A stretch of 17,644 nt of DNA from Armatimonadota bacterium (GTDB taxonomy: Bacteria; Armatimonadota; Zipacnadia; Zipacnadales; UBA11051): positions 1 through 17,644 of the forward strand of contig JAUWOG010000004.1 in assembly GCA_030612305.1 (NCBI GenBank), in the 5' to 3' direction. Each line of letters begins with the position of its first letter. The first letter of the stretch is position 1. The notes under the pieces were generated by a model. The model saw nothing but the letters and a program-made list of their open reading frames with translations. It was not told the DNA's origin and searched no databases. Positions 1 to 7,479 of this stretch are shown piece by piece. Position numbers and translations under genes: made by a program.

Positions 1-11
1 GGGAGAGGCAC

Positions 12-539
12 GTGCTGGAACTGTTTCGGCCTAATCAGCACTTCGCTGCGCTCGAGGATGTTGACCTCGAGACGCTGGCGGCTGCAGGCATCGAAGGCCT
101 GCTCATTGACCGCGATAAGACACTCACCGCGTGGCGGAGTCAAGATGTCTCGGAGCCGAAGCGACGCTGGCTCGAAGCGGCTATCAAACGCTTCCGCATC
201 TGCATTATCTCGAACACGATTTTCACAAGGGGCGTGACAGCGCTAGGTGAGGATCTGGGGGTCCCGGCCGTGTGCCGGTGGGGAGCAGGCCGTAAGCCAT
301 TTCCAGGCGGGATGAGAGTTGCGCTTGCGGCAATAGATGTCCAGCCGCAACACGCGGCACTGATCGGCGACCAGCTCATGACCGATATGCTCGGGGGGAA
401 TCTGCTGGGGCTGCATACGGTCCTCGTGGAGCCGGCGCCCGGGAGTGAGTTCTTCGGGACGCGGCTGATGCGCATACTCGAAGGGATGATCGCCAGGCGT
501 CTGCGACTCGTGCCGGAGACGAGCGCGGAAGAGGAATGA
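12..539 (+). CDS. yqeG: YqeG-family HAD-type phosphatase
   Basis: Cytoplasmic haloacid dehalogenase (HAD) phosphatase of the YqeG group; the physiological substrate of the group is not settled. All four HAD motifs are visible in the 175-residue product: motif I DRDKTL with nucleophile D33 and D35, motif II at S67 (ISNT), motif III at K95 (GRKPFPGG), and motif IV GDQLMTD with D120 and D125. The family usually has DxDNT in motif I, so Lys36 in place of Asn is a small deviation. The GTG start is chosen because GGGAGAGG lies at positions 1-8, close upstream, and the length is normal for the family. The stop overlaps the start of aroE by four bases (ATGA), which suggests translational coupling. 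In Bacillus, yqeG also lies close to aroE, so this pairing is an old arrangement. Confidence 0.93.
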   Translation: MLELFRPNQHFAALEDVDLETLAAAGIEGLLIDRDKTLTAWRSQDVSEPKRRWLEAAIKRFRICIISNTIFTRGVTALGEDLGVPAVCRWGAGRKPFPGGMRVALAAIDVQPQHAALIGDQLMTDMLGGNLLGLHTVLVEPAPGSEFFGTRLMRILEGMIARRLRLVPETSAEEE

Positions 540-1447
540 TGAGGTTGAGCACGGGACCTGACTGGCAGGACTGGTGTGGGAAGATGGACGGAAAGACGAC
601 GGTGACCGGCGTCTTCGGCTGGCCGGTCGAACATAGCCTGTCGCCGCCGATGCACAACGCCGCCTTCGCCACGCTGGGTCTGAACTGGGTCTATGTGCCG
701 TTCGCAGTGCGGCCGGAGGAACTGGGCGCGGCCATTTCGGGAGTGCGCGCGCTCGGTGTCCGAGGCATCAATGTGACGATACCGCATAAGGGCGCGGTGA
801 TTAAGTTTCTGGATGAGTTGGATGAAACGGCCACGGCCTTGCAGGCCGCTAACACAATTGACATGAGTGGCGGCAAGATCATGGGGTATAATACGGATGG
901 CCCGGGCTTCGTTGCGTCAATGCGTGAGATCGGCTGGGGCGCTTCGGGACGTGCGGCGACTATCATCGGTGCGGGCGGGGCCTCGCGGTCCATCGCCGCC
1001 GCCATGCTGCAGGAGAAGGTCACGCGCCTGAGCATCATCAACCGGACAGTGGCCAAGGCCGAGGCGCTTGCAGAGCTGGTGTCTGCCGGAGCCGGAGATG
1101 TGGAGGTGCGCTGGGGAGGGCTGACGGGCTCGGAAGCCGAGCAGCAGGTGCGCGATGCCGACATCGTCATTGACTGCACCTCGGTGGGGATGTACCCGCA
1201 TGAGGCCGTCGCTCCGGTAGTGGCCGAGGAGTGGCTCCATGAGGGGCAACTAGTTTGTGACCTGACCTACAACCCGCTGGAGACGACGCTGCTGAGGGCT
1301 GCAAGGGAGCGCGGGGCCGAAGTCCTCGACGGCACAGGGATGCTCGTGCACCAGGGGGCTATCGCGTTCGAGCAATGGACGGGCGAGACGGCTCCGGTGG
1401 CGGCGATGCGGAGGGCGTTACTGGCGGCGCTGCAAGGTCGCGGATAG
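536..1447 (+). CDS. aroE: Shikimate dehydrogenase (NADP+)
   Basis: Reduces 3-dehydroshikimate to shikimate with NADPH in the chorismate pathway, in the cytoplasm. Visible family motifs: SLSPPMHNAAF (about residues 34-44) in the substrate site, NVTIPHK with catalytic Lys85, NTDG with catalytic Asp121, GAGGASR (145-151) as the nucleotide-binding glycine loop, NRT, TSVGM, and the C-terminal GMLVHQGA followed by AFEQWTG. The product is 303 residues from ATG 536, which overlaps the yqeG stop. ATG 584 (Met17) would give 287 residues and sits nearer to where the family usually begins, but the first 16 codons already show the G/C-ending codon bias of the gene and 584 has a poorly spaced GGGAAG, so 536 is kept. 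Function is certain; only the start is in doubt. Confidence 0.95.
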   Translation: MMRLSTGPDWQDWCGKMDGKTTVTGVFGWPVEHSLSPPMHNAAFATLGLNWVYVPFAVRPEELGAAISGVRALGVRGINVTIPHKGAVIKFLDELDETATALQAANTIDMSGGKIMGYNTDGPGFVASMREIGWGASGRAATIIGAGGASRSIAAAMLQEKVTRLSIINRTVAKAEALAELVSAGAGDVEVRWGGLTGSEAEQQVRDADIVIDCTSVGMYPHEAVAPVVAEEWLHEGQLVCDLTYNPLETTLLRAARERGAEVLDGTGMLVHQGAIAFEQWTGETAPVAAMRRALLAALQGRG

Positions 1448-1662
1448 GATGCGTGTCGTTCGGTGCAAGCCGGCCGGGGGCCAGCCTGCAAATAGGGTTT
1501 CCTGCGGAAACTCCAGATGCGCTCTGCAAGACGGGAATGGCGTCTCAGCCCTTTGATTTCCCTCTGCCGAGGGGAGAGAGGAAACGGTACACGGGGGTGG
1601 GTCGGCAGGCCTTTTGGAGGGAAGCCGCTGCCGCGGAGAATCCAAACTTGCGAAGGAGGGAT
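1448..1662 (+). other. Intergenic hairpin region between aroE and pilB
   Basis: No convincing gene. Two hairpins are visible. At 1495-1513 an 8-bp stem (GGGTTTCC with GGAAACTC, one G-U pair) closes a TGC loop. At 1558-1575 TTCCCTC pairs with GAGGGGA around a TGCC loop, with an alternative longer pairing to GGAAA at 1580-1584. Neither is followed by a T tract, so they are poor intrinsic terminators. The second resembles the short C/T-rich palindromes dispersed in many bacterial genomes, but a genome search is needed to show that it recurs. Confidence 0.45.
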
Positions 1663-1692
1663 TTGACTGCGGGAGGGCGAATATCATAGAAT
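1663..1692 (+). promoter_or_regulatory. Candidate sigma70-type promoter for the pil genes
   Basis: TTGACT at 1663-1668 (5 of 6 to TTGACA) is followed after 18 bases by TAGAAT at 1687-1692 (5 of 6 to TATAAT), in the most A/T-rich part of this gap. Transcription would start near 1700, about 50 bases before the pilB start. This is the best promoter match in the window and would drive pilB-pilT-pilC. It is inferred from sequence only. Confidence 0.5.
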
Positions 1693-1751
1693 ATAAATTG
1701 GACTACTATCAGTAGAACAACAATGAGAACTGTCCGGCGAGGTGGATGGCC

Positions 1752-2849
1752 ATGCGAAGGCGTCGCCAGCGCAAGATGATAGGTCAGATGCTCGTCGAGA
1801 AAGGGCTGATCAGCCCGCAGCAACTCGATGAGGCACTAGATGCACAGAAGCAGACTACGGAGCGTATCGGGCAAGTATTGGTGGACCTGGGCCACATCGA
1901 GACGGGGCCCCTCTACGACACGCTTTCGGAACAGATGAATGTGCCATACATTGATCTGACGGCGGACCCGCCGGAGTCGAAAGTGGCGCTGCTTCTGGAC
2001 AGGAAGACGGCGGAGGACAACAATGCAGTGGCTGTGGGTCGCGGGGATGGTACGATCCGCGTTGCAATGGCCGAGCCGGATGACGTGCTGGCCATTGACG
2101 CTCTGAAGATGATCCTGCAGGTGACTATCGAGCCGCTACTTGCGGACCCGCAGTCCATCAGCACGGCGATCAAGCGGACGTATAAGAGCGGGGAGGGTGC
2201 GCCGAGGGCGACAGCTGCGCCGGCCGCGGCGGGCGCCGGGATCGCAGGGATGCCGGACATGCAGGCGCTGACGGATGAGATCGCCGGCGAAGATGCGCTC
2301 GGTGTCCGTGTTGATGAGGAGGAAACTGACGAGAGCAGAGTGCAGACGGATCGGATCGCGGACATCACCGATGAAGCGCCCGTCATCCGCTTGACGAAGA
2401 TCATCATCTCCCGCGCGATCGAGGAGCGGGCCAGCGATATCCACGTGGAGCCGTATCAGGACCGGGTGCGGATCAGATACCGGATAGACGGAGTCCTGCA
2501 CGAGATCATGCCGCTGCCGAAGTTCGTGGCGGCGCCGCTGGTCTCGCGTCTGAAGATCATGTCGGGGATGAATATCGCCGAGCGGCGCGTGCCTCAGGAC
2601 GGTCGCATCCATGTGCGTCACTCGAGCAGGGATTACGATCTTCGCGCTTCGGTGATTCCGACGACGCTGGGCGAGAAGTTCGTCATGCGGATTCTGGACA
2701 AGCAGTCAATCCAGATTGGGATGGAAAGCCTGGGCCTATCGGTGGACATGCTGGGGATAGTCGAGAAGCTCATCGCTCAGCCGAACGGAATGTTGCTGTC
2801 CACGGGCCCGACGGGTCGGGGAAGACGACGACGCAGTACTGCATTCTGA
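1752..2849 (+). CDS. pilB: Type IV pilus extension ATPase PilB, N-terminal part (frameshifted)
   Basis: First part of the GspE/PilB-type secretion ATPase that powers pilus extension at the inner face of the membrane. ATG 1752 is chosen because GAGGTGG at 1739-1745 gives a 6-base spacer; ATG 1746 would have none. The N terminus is a MshEN-like domain: two 24-residue repeats (IGQMLVEKG and IGQVLVDLG) 29 residues apart, of the kind that binds cyclic di-GMP in MshE. An acidic, Ala-rich linker follows (about residues 150-200), then the N2 part of the ATPase (SDIHVEP, RIRYRIDG). The frame breaks inside Walker A: GPTG (352-355) is read correctly, but one base is missing and the last 10 residues are out of frame. 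Adding the base restores a 599-residue protein, close to normal PilB length. It is either a sequencing or assembly error or a true lesion. Confidence 0.85.
   Translation: MRRRRQRKMIGQMLVEKGLISPQQLDEALDAQKQTTERIGQVLVDLGHIETGPLYDTLSEQMNVPYIDLTADPPESKVALLLDRKTAEDNNAVAVGRGDGTIRVAMAEPDDVLAIDALKMILQVTIEPLLADPQSISTAIKRTYKSGEGAPRATAAPAAAGAGIAGMPDMQALTDEIAGEDALGVRVDEEETDESRVQTDRIADITDEAPVIRLTKIIISRAIEERASDIHVEPYQDRVRIRYRIDGVLHEIMPLPKFVAAPLVSRLKIMSGMNIAERRVPQDGRIHVRHSSRDYDLRASVIPTTLGEKFVMRILDKQSIQIGMESLGLSVDMLGIVEKLIAQPNGMLLSTGPTGRGRRRRSTAF
2811..2822 (+). other. One-base deletion within the pilB Walker A codons
   Basis: The DNA reads ACGGGTCGGGGA, whereas a P-loop GPTGSGK needs ACG GGN TCG GGG AAG. 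In pilT, the same stretch reads ACGGGCTCGGGGAAG, so the missing base is the third base of the Gly codon, between 2815 and 2816. A -1 slip of the Gly-tRNA from GGT (2814-2816) to GGG (2813-2815) would also restore the exact motif, but no canonical slippery heptamer or clear stimulator is seen. Confidence 0.8.
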
Positions 2850-2863
2850 ACACGATCAACACG

Positions 2864-3550
2864 GTGGACCGCAATATCATCACGATTGAGGACCCGGTCG
2901 AGTACGAGCTTGACGGGCTGGGTCAGGTGCACGTGAACCGGAAGGCGGGTCTGACTTTCGCGATTGCGCTGAAGTACTTCCTGCGTCAGGACCCGGACAT
3001 TATCCTGGTGGGTGAGATCCGGGACCTGGAGACTTCGGAGATCGCGATTCAGGCGGCGCTGACGGGGCATCTGGTGCTCTCGACGCTGCACACGAATGAC
3101 GCGCCGTCCACTGTGACGCGTCTGGTGGACATGGGCGTGGAGCCGTTCCTGATCGCCTCGTCCATCATCGGCTCGATGTCGCAGCGGCTTGCGCGTGTGA
3201 TCTGTGAGGAGTGTAAGGAGGAGTACGAGCCGCCCCGAGATATGCTGCTGACGTTCGGCTTTGACCCGGATGATCCGAACAATGACGGGCTGACGTTCTA
3301 CCACGGCGCCGGCTGCGGCAACTGCCGTGAAACGGGGTACCTGGGCCGCATCGCAGTGTTCGAGATCATGGAGATGAACCGGGAGATCGGTGAGTTGATC
3401 GTCAAGCGCGCCTCGGCAGGACAGATAAAGGAGGCGGCGCTTGCGGCTGGTATGATCACGCTCGGCATGGACGGCTTTGACAAGGTCCGCAGGGGCATCA
3501 CGACGGTAGAAGAACTGGCGCGAGTTGTTTACACTGCGGGCGCGGCGTAG
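2864..3550 (+). CDS. pilB: PilB, C-terminal part (same gene, shifted frame)
   Basis: Continuation of the extension ATPase in the frame one base back. The frame is open from 2816, where it encodes SGKTTT, so GTG 2864 is only the first start-like codon and has no ribosome-binding site; this is not an independent gene. In these 228 residues the Asp box (ITIEDPVEY, 6-14), Walker B (IILVGEIRD, Glu51) and His box (GHLVLSTLH, His69 and His76) are intact. The PilB zinc-binding cysteines are also present as two CxxC pairs (Cys114/117 and Cys151/154), which marks this as PilB/GspE rather than PilT. The C terminus ends with the usual GITTVEELARVV. With every catalytic element conserved on both sides of the break, the gene has not decayed. 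The next gene, pilT, begins 139 bases downstream. Confidence 0.88.
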   Translation: MDRNIITIEDPVEYELDGLGQVHVNRKAGLTFAIALKYFLRQDPDIILVGEIRDLETSEIAIQAALTGHLVLSTLHTNDAPSTVTRLVDMGVEPFLIASSIIGSMSQRLARVICEECKEEYEPPRDMLLTFGFDPDDPNNDGLTFYHGAGCGNCRETGYLGRIAVFEIMEMNREIGELIVKRASAGQIKEAALAAGMITLGMDGFDKVRRGITTVEELARVVYTAGAA

Positions 3551-3689
3551 GTGTAATAGTCGAGACAGAGGAATTGAGTCAGACAAATCCGGCCGCTCGG
3601 TTGACACTAAGGGATGAACGAGACACCAGCGCGGTCGCTGAGGCCGGCGGATGACTCGAAGTGCGGGTAGTGGAAAGGACGACGAGTAG

Positions 3690-4838
3690 ATGCCAGGGGC
3701 AGAGGAAACCAAGGTAGCTCAACCTGGGCAGCGTTCCGTCAAGAAAAAGGGCAAGCAGGCAATGCCGATCGCGGATATCCACGTGGACGAGTTGCTGGAG
3801 CTGGTGGTGAAGCATGATGCCTCCGACCTGCACTTGTGCAGTGGGCTGCCGCCGATAGTGCGGATTGACGGGGAGCTGAAGCAGACGCCGTATGAGGAAG
3901 TGGATCCGAGTGTAGTGCAGCGTATGATCTATGACATTCTGACAGACGAGCAAATTCAGCGGTTCGAGACCGAACTGGAGCTTGACTGCTCGTATTCTCT
4001 GCGGAACGTTGCGCGGTTCCGTATGAATGTGTTCCGGGATCGGGGGACGGTTGCGACGGCAATGCGACTTATCCCACGCAAGATTCCGACTATCAAGGAT
4101 CTGGGTCTGCCGGTAGTGTTCGAGAAGATAGCGAAGCGCCCCCGGGGGTTGTTCCTGGTCACGGGGCCGACGGGCTCGGGGAAGTCAACGACTCTGGCGG
4201 CGATCGTTGATGACATCAATAGAGAGCGGGCGGAGCACATTATCACAGTCGAGGACCCGATCGAGTATCTGCACGAGCACAAGAAGTCGGTGGTGAACCA
4301 GCGGGAGCTTGGGCAGGACACGCACAGTTTCAGCAACGCACTGCGCGCGGTGTTGCGTGAGGACCCGGACGTGTTGCTGGTGGGTGAGATGCGGGACCTG
4401 GAGACGATCAAGCTGGCGATCACGTGTGCTGAGACGGGACACCTGGTGATGGGTACGCTGCACACCAACAACGCGGCGGAGTCGGTTGACCGGATGATAG
4501 ACGTGTTCCCGGCCCAGGAGCAGGAACAGATTCGCGTGCAGCTTTCCAACAACCTGCTAGCGATCGCCTCGCAGCAGCTTCTGCCGCGCGCCGGTCAGCG
4601 GGGACGCATAGCAGCCATCGAGGTGATGGTGGCCACCCCAGCTATCCGCAACCTGGTCCGCGAGAATAAGGCCCACCAGATAACGTCAATCATCCAGACG
4701 AGTGCCGGCGAGGGGATGCAGACGATGGACCAGGCGCTGCGAGACCTGTACCAGCAGAGTCTGATAACGTATGAGGTGGGTCTGCAGCGGAGCCAGAGCC
4801 CGAAGGAGTATGAGAAGCTCTGCGCCGGGGAGACATAA
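3690..4838 (+). CDS. pilT: Type IV pilus retraction ATPase PilT
   Basis: Hexameric ATPase that depolymerises the pilus and drives twitching, acting at the inner membrane with PilC. Seen in the 382 residues: ASDLHL near the N terminus, Walker A GPTGSGKST (159-167, Lys165), Asp box VEDPIEY, Walker B LLVGEMRD (Glu233), His box HLVMGTLH, and the PilT signature AIRNLVRE near residues 318-325, which is needed for retraction in characterised PilT. The PilB zinc cysteines are absent, as expected. The ATG at 3690 has AAGGA 10 bases upstream. Family proteins usually begin at what is Met25 here (ATG 3762), so the first 24 residues, including a Lys-rich VKKKGK, may be an extension or untranslated. The intact P-loop here serves as the internal comparison for the pilB frameshift. 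Confidence 0.95.
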   Translation: MPGAEETKVAQPGQRSVKKKGKQAMPIADIHVDELLELVVKHDASDLHLCSGLPPIVRIDGELKQTPYEEVDPSVVQRMIYDILTDEQIQRFETELELDCSYSLRNVARFRMNVFRDRGTVATAMRLIPRKIPTIKDLGLPVVFEKIAKRPRGLFLVTGPTGSGKSTTLAAIVDDINRERAEHIITVEDPIEYLHEHKKSVVNQRELGQDTHSFSNALRAVLREDPDVLLVGEMRDLETIKLAITCAETGHLVMGTLHTNNAAESVDRMIDVFPAQEQEQIRVQLSNNLLAIASQQLLPRAGQRGRIAAIEVMVATPAIRNLVRENKAHQITSIIQTSAGEGMQTMDQALRDLYQQSLITYEVGLQRSQSPKEYEKLCAGET

Positions 4839-4925
4839 ATTCAGGCACAGACATCGGCGGGGTGTCGAGTTCACCGCTACGGAGCGAAGGTTTTTGCCGA
4901 CCATGAGAATGGCGTGTCGCCAGAG

Positions 4926-4932
4926 AAGGAGG
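4926..4932 (+). promoter_or_regulatory. Ribosome-binding site that fixes the pilC start
   Basis: AAGGAGG at 4926-4932. It is one base from GTG 4934 and seven from GTG 4940, so the second GTG is the real start. This gives the family-typical N terminus MPTFTYSARD. Confidence 0.7.
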
Positions 4933-4939
4933 TGTGCGG

Positions 4940-6175
4940 GTGCCGACCTTTACGTATTCGGCTCGTGACAACACCGGCAAGGTTGTCCAGGAGACAATAG
5001 ATGCCGATAGCAAGGACTCCTTGCTCACACTCCTGCGCAACCGCGGTCTGAGCGTGGATTCGGTTGAGGAAGAGAGAGCGAAGAGCAAGGCGAAGAAGAA
5101 GGTGGGCGGCTTCAGGCTGTTCGGCGGCAAGGTGAAGATGAAGGACTTCTCGATGTTCTGCCGCCAGTTCGCGACGATGATCAATGCGGGTGTGTCGCTG
5201 GTGCGTTGCCTGGACGTTTTGGAGCAGCAGACAAGCAGCCCGCGCCTGAAGGAGATCATCCGGGAATTGCAGATGGAGATTCAGGGGGGGGCGACGTTGT
5301 CTCGCTCGATGGCGCGGTTTCCCCGAGTGTTCACGAATCTGGCGGTAGGTCTGGTACGCGCCGGCGAGGTCGGCGGGGTTCTGGACGAGACGCTCGACCG
5401 TCTGGCCGCGTTCGCCGAGAAGGACATGGAACTGCGGCGGAAGGTCAAGGCCTCGATGACGTACCCGGTTATGGTGATGATCGTGTCGATCGGCATCGTG
5501 ACGTTCCTGGTGACTTTCATCCTGCCGAAGTTCATGCAGATGTTCACTGACCTTGGCATGACCGAGGACGAGTTCCCAACGATGACGCTGATGCTGATAA
5601 AGACGAGTCAGTTCATGACCAGCAAGTGGTATTTGATGGCGCTTATCATCTTCGGCATGACGGTGGGTATCAACCGTCTGAGGGCGACGAAAACGGGCCG
5701 GCGGTACTGGGACATGCTGATGCTGAAGATGCCGGTTTTCGGTCCGCTGACACACAAGATCGCGATTTCACGGTTCGCGCGGACGCTGTCAACGCTGCTG
5801 GCGAGTGGGGTGCCGATTTTGCAGGCGATGGAGACGGTGGCGGGCACTGTTGACAACGCGGTGATCTCCGACGCCATTCTGCTATCGCGGGCGAGTATCC
5901 GTGAGGGTGACACGATCGCGGGGCCGCTGGCTGATTCGAAGCAGTTCCCTCCAATGGTGGTGCAGATGATCTCCATTGGGGAGGAGACGGGCCAGTTGGA
6001 CACGATGTTGACGAAGGTGGCGGATTTCTATGAGGGCGAGGTTGATGCGGCCCTCGAGAGCTTGACTGCGGCTCTGGAGCCGTTGCTTATCGTGTTCCTT
6101 GGTGGGGTGGTCGGTTTCATCGTTATCGCGATGTTCCTGCCGCTGATTGGTATTATCGGCGAGTTGTCCTCGTAA
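4940..6175 (+). CDS. pilC: Type IV pilus inner membrane platform protein PilC
   Basis: Polytopic platform protein on which PilB and PilT act. The 411-residue length is normal. The N terminus MPTFTYSARDNTGKVV is typical. Two T2SSF domains follow: the first from FCRQFATMINAGVSL (about residues 70-190) with GLVRAGEVGG, and the second from ISRFARTLSTLLASGVP (about 275-400) with ISIGEETGQLD. Membrane segments are visible after TYPVMVMI, around LMALIIFGMTVGI, and at the C terminus (PLLIVFLGGVVGFIVIAMFLP). The gene lies 101 bases after pilT in the usual pilB-pilT-pilC order. It ends with tandem stop codons (TAATAG) and a probable terminator follows. The only uncertainty is the choice between two in-frame GTG codons, resolved by the ribosome-binding site. 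Confidence 0.95.
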   Translation: MPTFTYSARDNTGKVVQETIDADSKDSLLTLLRNRGLSVDSVEEERAKSKAKKKVGGFRLFGGKVKMKDFSMFCRQFATMINAGVSLVRCLDVLEQQTSSPRLKEIIRELQMEIQGGATLSRSMARFPRVFTNLAVGLVRAGEVGGVLDETLDRLAAFAEKDMELRRKVKASMTYPVMVMIVSIGIVTFLVTFILPKFMQMFTDLGMTEDEFPTMTLMLIKTSQFMTSKWYLMALIIFGMTVGINRLRATKTGRRYWDMLMLKMPVFGPLTHKIAISRFARTLSTLLASGVPILQAMETVAGTVDNAVISDAILLSRASIREGDTIAGPLADSKQFPPMVVQMISIGEETGQLDTMLTKVADFYEGEVDAALESLTAALEPLLIVFLGGVVGFIVIAMFLPLIGIIGELSS

Positions 6176-6198
6176 TAGAGCGATGAGAGGGAAAACAG

Positions 6199-6240
6199 GG
6201 GGCTGGCGCGCACAACAGATACAGTGCCGGCCCCTTTGTG
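6199..6240 (+). terminator. Probable intrinsic terminator after pilC
   Basis: GGGGCTGGC (6199-6207) pairs with GCCGGCCCC (6226-6234), a 9-bp GC-rich stem with one U-G pair and an 18-base loop. The tail TTTGTGTT is only moderately T-rich. It is placed 23 bases after the pilC stop, so pilD may be partly separated from the ATPase genes. Confidence 0.5.
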
Positions 6241-6323
6241 TTACCTGCAGTGCGGGCGTATCGCACCGCGGCGGTGTCACAGCGATGATGAGCTTGATGG
6301 CAAGAGGCTACCGTTTGGCAGGC

Positions 6324-6329
6324 AGGAGG
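6324..6329 (+). promoter_or_regulatory. Ribosome-binding site that fixes the pilD start
   Basis: AGGAGG lies 8 bases before ATG 6338. The frame is open further upstream (to 6224), but those codons encode no family sequence and run into the terminator region. Confidence 0.65.
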
Positions 6330-6337
6330 CGGCCTTG

Positions 6338-7177
6338 ATGGTACTGCCGTGGCCGCTGATTGTGATAGTGCTGCTCGTCGGCATGGCGGTGGGCAGCTTC
6401 GTGAATGTGGTGATATTCCGCCTGCCGAGGCGGGAGTCGGTAGTCACACCGGGCTCGCATTGCCTGAGCTGCGGTGCGGCGCTGACAGTAGTTGACCTCG
6501 TGCCGATCTTCTCCTATCTCTTTCTGCGGGGCCGGTGCCGGCATTGTGGGAGGCGCTTCAGCCCCCGCTACATGGTCGTCGAACTGATTGTCGGCCTGCT
6601 GGCAGTAGCCTGTGTCACCGTCATCGGCCCGGATGTGTATGCGGCATCGGCCTTTGTGATGGTCTGCATCCTCATCGTTGTGCTCTTCATTGACCTCGAC
6701 TGGATGATCATCCCCGATGAGTTGGTAGTGGCGCTGGCCGGCTTCGGTCTGGTCATCAACGGGCTCGGCATCTGGCGGGGGGAAATCGGCGAGCTGATTC
6801 CGTTCACCGACAGAACCTACCTGACTACCTACACCGTCAGCCTGCCGAAGAGCATCGTGGGTATGCTCGTCGGGGCGGCGGTATTTCTGCTGATAGGCTG
6901 GGCGTCTGAGAAGCTGCTGAGGCGGCCCAGCATGGGAGGCGGCGACGTGAAGCTGGCCGGAGCTATGGGTGCGTTGCTGGGCCCGGGCTGCCAGTTCCTG
7001 GCGTTCTTCCTCTCTGCCGTCATCAGCGGGGCCGTCATCGGCTTGATTGTGCTGGCGCTTCGCGGGAGGTCCGGCGGCAGCTACATACCGTTCGGCCCGA
7101 TGCTGGCGGTCTCGGGCATCGCGCTGCTGCTGTTCCCGGGGGAGTTGACGGCGTTCATCATGCACATCTATGCGTGA
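6338..7177 (+). CDS. pilD: Prepilin leader peptidase / N-methyltransferase
   Basis: Inner membrane aspartic protease that cleaves prepilin leaders after Gly and methylates the new N terminus. From ATG 6338 the protein has 279 residues and starts with a membrane segment containing GSFVNVVIFRLP, the family signature. Two CxxC pairs (Cys42/45 and Cys67/70) form the zinc motif linked to the methyltransferase domain, so this should be the bifunctional form. Catalytic aspartates lie in FIDLDWMIIPD (Asp119 region) and in GGGD (Asp203), the GxGD motif. There are about seven or eight hydrophobic segments. A polar loop at about 145-170 separates the two catalytic segments and is common in the family. 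All prepilin-like proteins downstream carry sites this enzyme could cut, so pilD is well placed to serve them. Confidence 0.95.
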   Translation: MVLPWPLIVIVLLVGMAVGSFVNVVIFRLPRRESVVTPGSHCLSCGAALTVVDLVPIFSYLFLRGRCRHCGRRFSPRYMVVELIVGLLAVACVTVIGPDVYAASAFVMVCILIVVLFIDLDWMIIPDELVVALAGFGLVINGLGIWRGEIGELIPFTDRTYLTTYTVSLPKSIVGMLVGAAVFLLIGWASEKLLRRPSMGGGDVKLAGAMGALLGPGCQFLAFFLSAVISGAVIGLIVLALRGRSGGSYIPFGPMLAVSGIALLLFPGELTAFIMHIYA

Positions 7178-7229
7178 TGCGGGCGGGGATGCCCAAGCCA
7201 CCCAGACATCTGCAAGCGGGCTCTCACCC

Positions 7230-7283
7230 GTAGTCGGCCGTAGTTGGCCATGCCTGGCCAACTTCATAGTCCTGACCAACTTC
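7230..7283 (+). repeat. Four-arm inverted/direct repeat element
   Basis: Two tandem arms, GTAGTCGGCC (7230-7239) and GTAGTTGGCC (7240-7249), are followed by two arms in inverted sense, TGGCCAACTTC (7255-7265) and TGACCAACTTC (7273-7283). The central copies form a perfect 9-bp stem, AGTTGGCCA with TGGCCAACT, around a TGCC loop (7242-7263). This has the look of a REP-like or structured RNA element; whether it recurs in the genome cannot be seen here. Confidence 0.5.
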
Positions 7284-7296
7284 GCTCCTCTCCGGC

Positions 7297-7326
7297 GGAC
7301 GCGGAGCGTCCTCATGAGACGGACGC
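7297..7326 (+). repeat. GGACGC-nnn-GCGTCC hairpin with third arm
   Basis: GGACGC (7297-7302), a GGA loop and GCGTCC (7306-7311) form a 6-bp hairpin. A third GGACGC at 7321-7326 could pair with the same GCGTCC instead. The same stem, with a TTC loop, recurs at 13310-13324. Confidence 0.5.
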
Positions 7327-7479
7327 ACGCCTGTGGTGGGTGCCCACGCGTTTGGCTGGGAATAAGCTCGGAGTGCTGAGATTGTGGCGAATGTGTGTGG
7401 CAGGGAGGTCTTTGGGGGCAATAGTTGGGTGGTAAATGGGGGCGGCGAGAGAAGATAGAAGCATTAGTTGGTAAATGTG

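Larger units (their letters stand above)
7178..7479 (+). other. Non-coding region downstream of pilD
   Basis: No gene supported on either strand: the short open frames here lack ribosome-binding sites, homology-like motifs and the codon bias of the neighbours. The left half is GC-rich and contains the structured repeat at 7230-7283 and the hairpin at 7297-7326. The right half is G-rich with more A and T, and leads into the candidate promoter for the pilin gene. Confidence 0.5.

Noticed and set aside
3601..3606. Perfect TTGACA in the gap before pilT as a promoter
   Set aside because: No sequence resembling TATAAT occurs 15-19 bases downstream; the gap is short and pilT is more simply read with pilB.
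2777..3712. 311-residue minus-strand frame across the pilB break
   Set aside because: Overlaps the conserved pilB sequence in antisense; no motif supports it as a gene.
7224..7421. Small minus-strand open frame in the gap after pilD
   Set aside because: It is made up mostly of the structured repeat arms and has no ribosome-binding site, so it is better read as non-coding.
7378..7424. Sigma54-type promoter before the pilin gene
   Set aside because: TGGCAG-like text is present, but the GC of the -12 element is missing at the required spacing.
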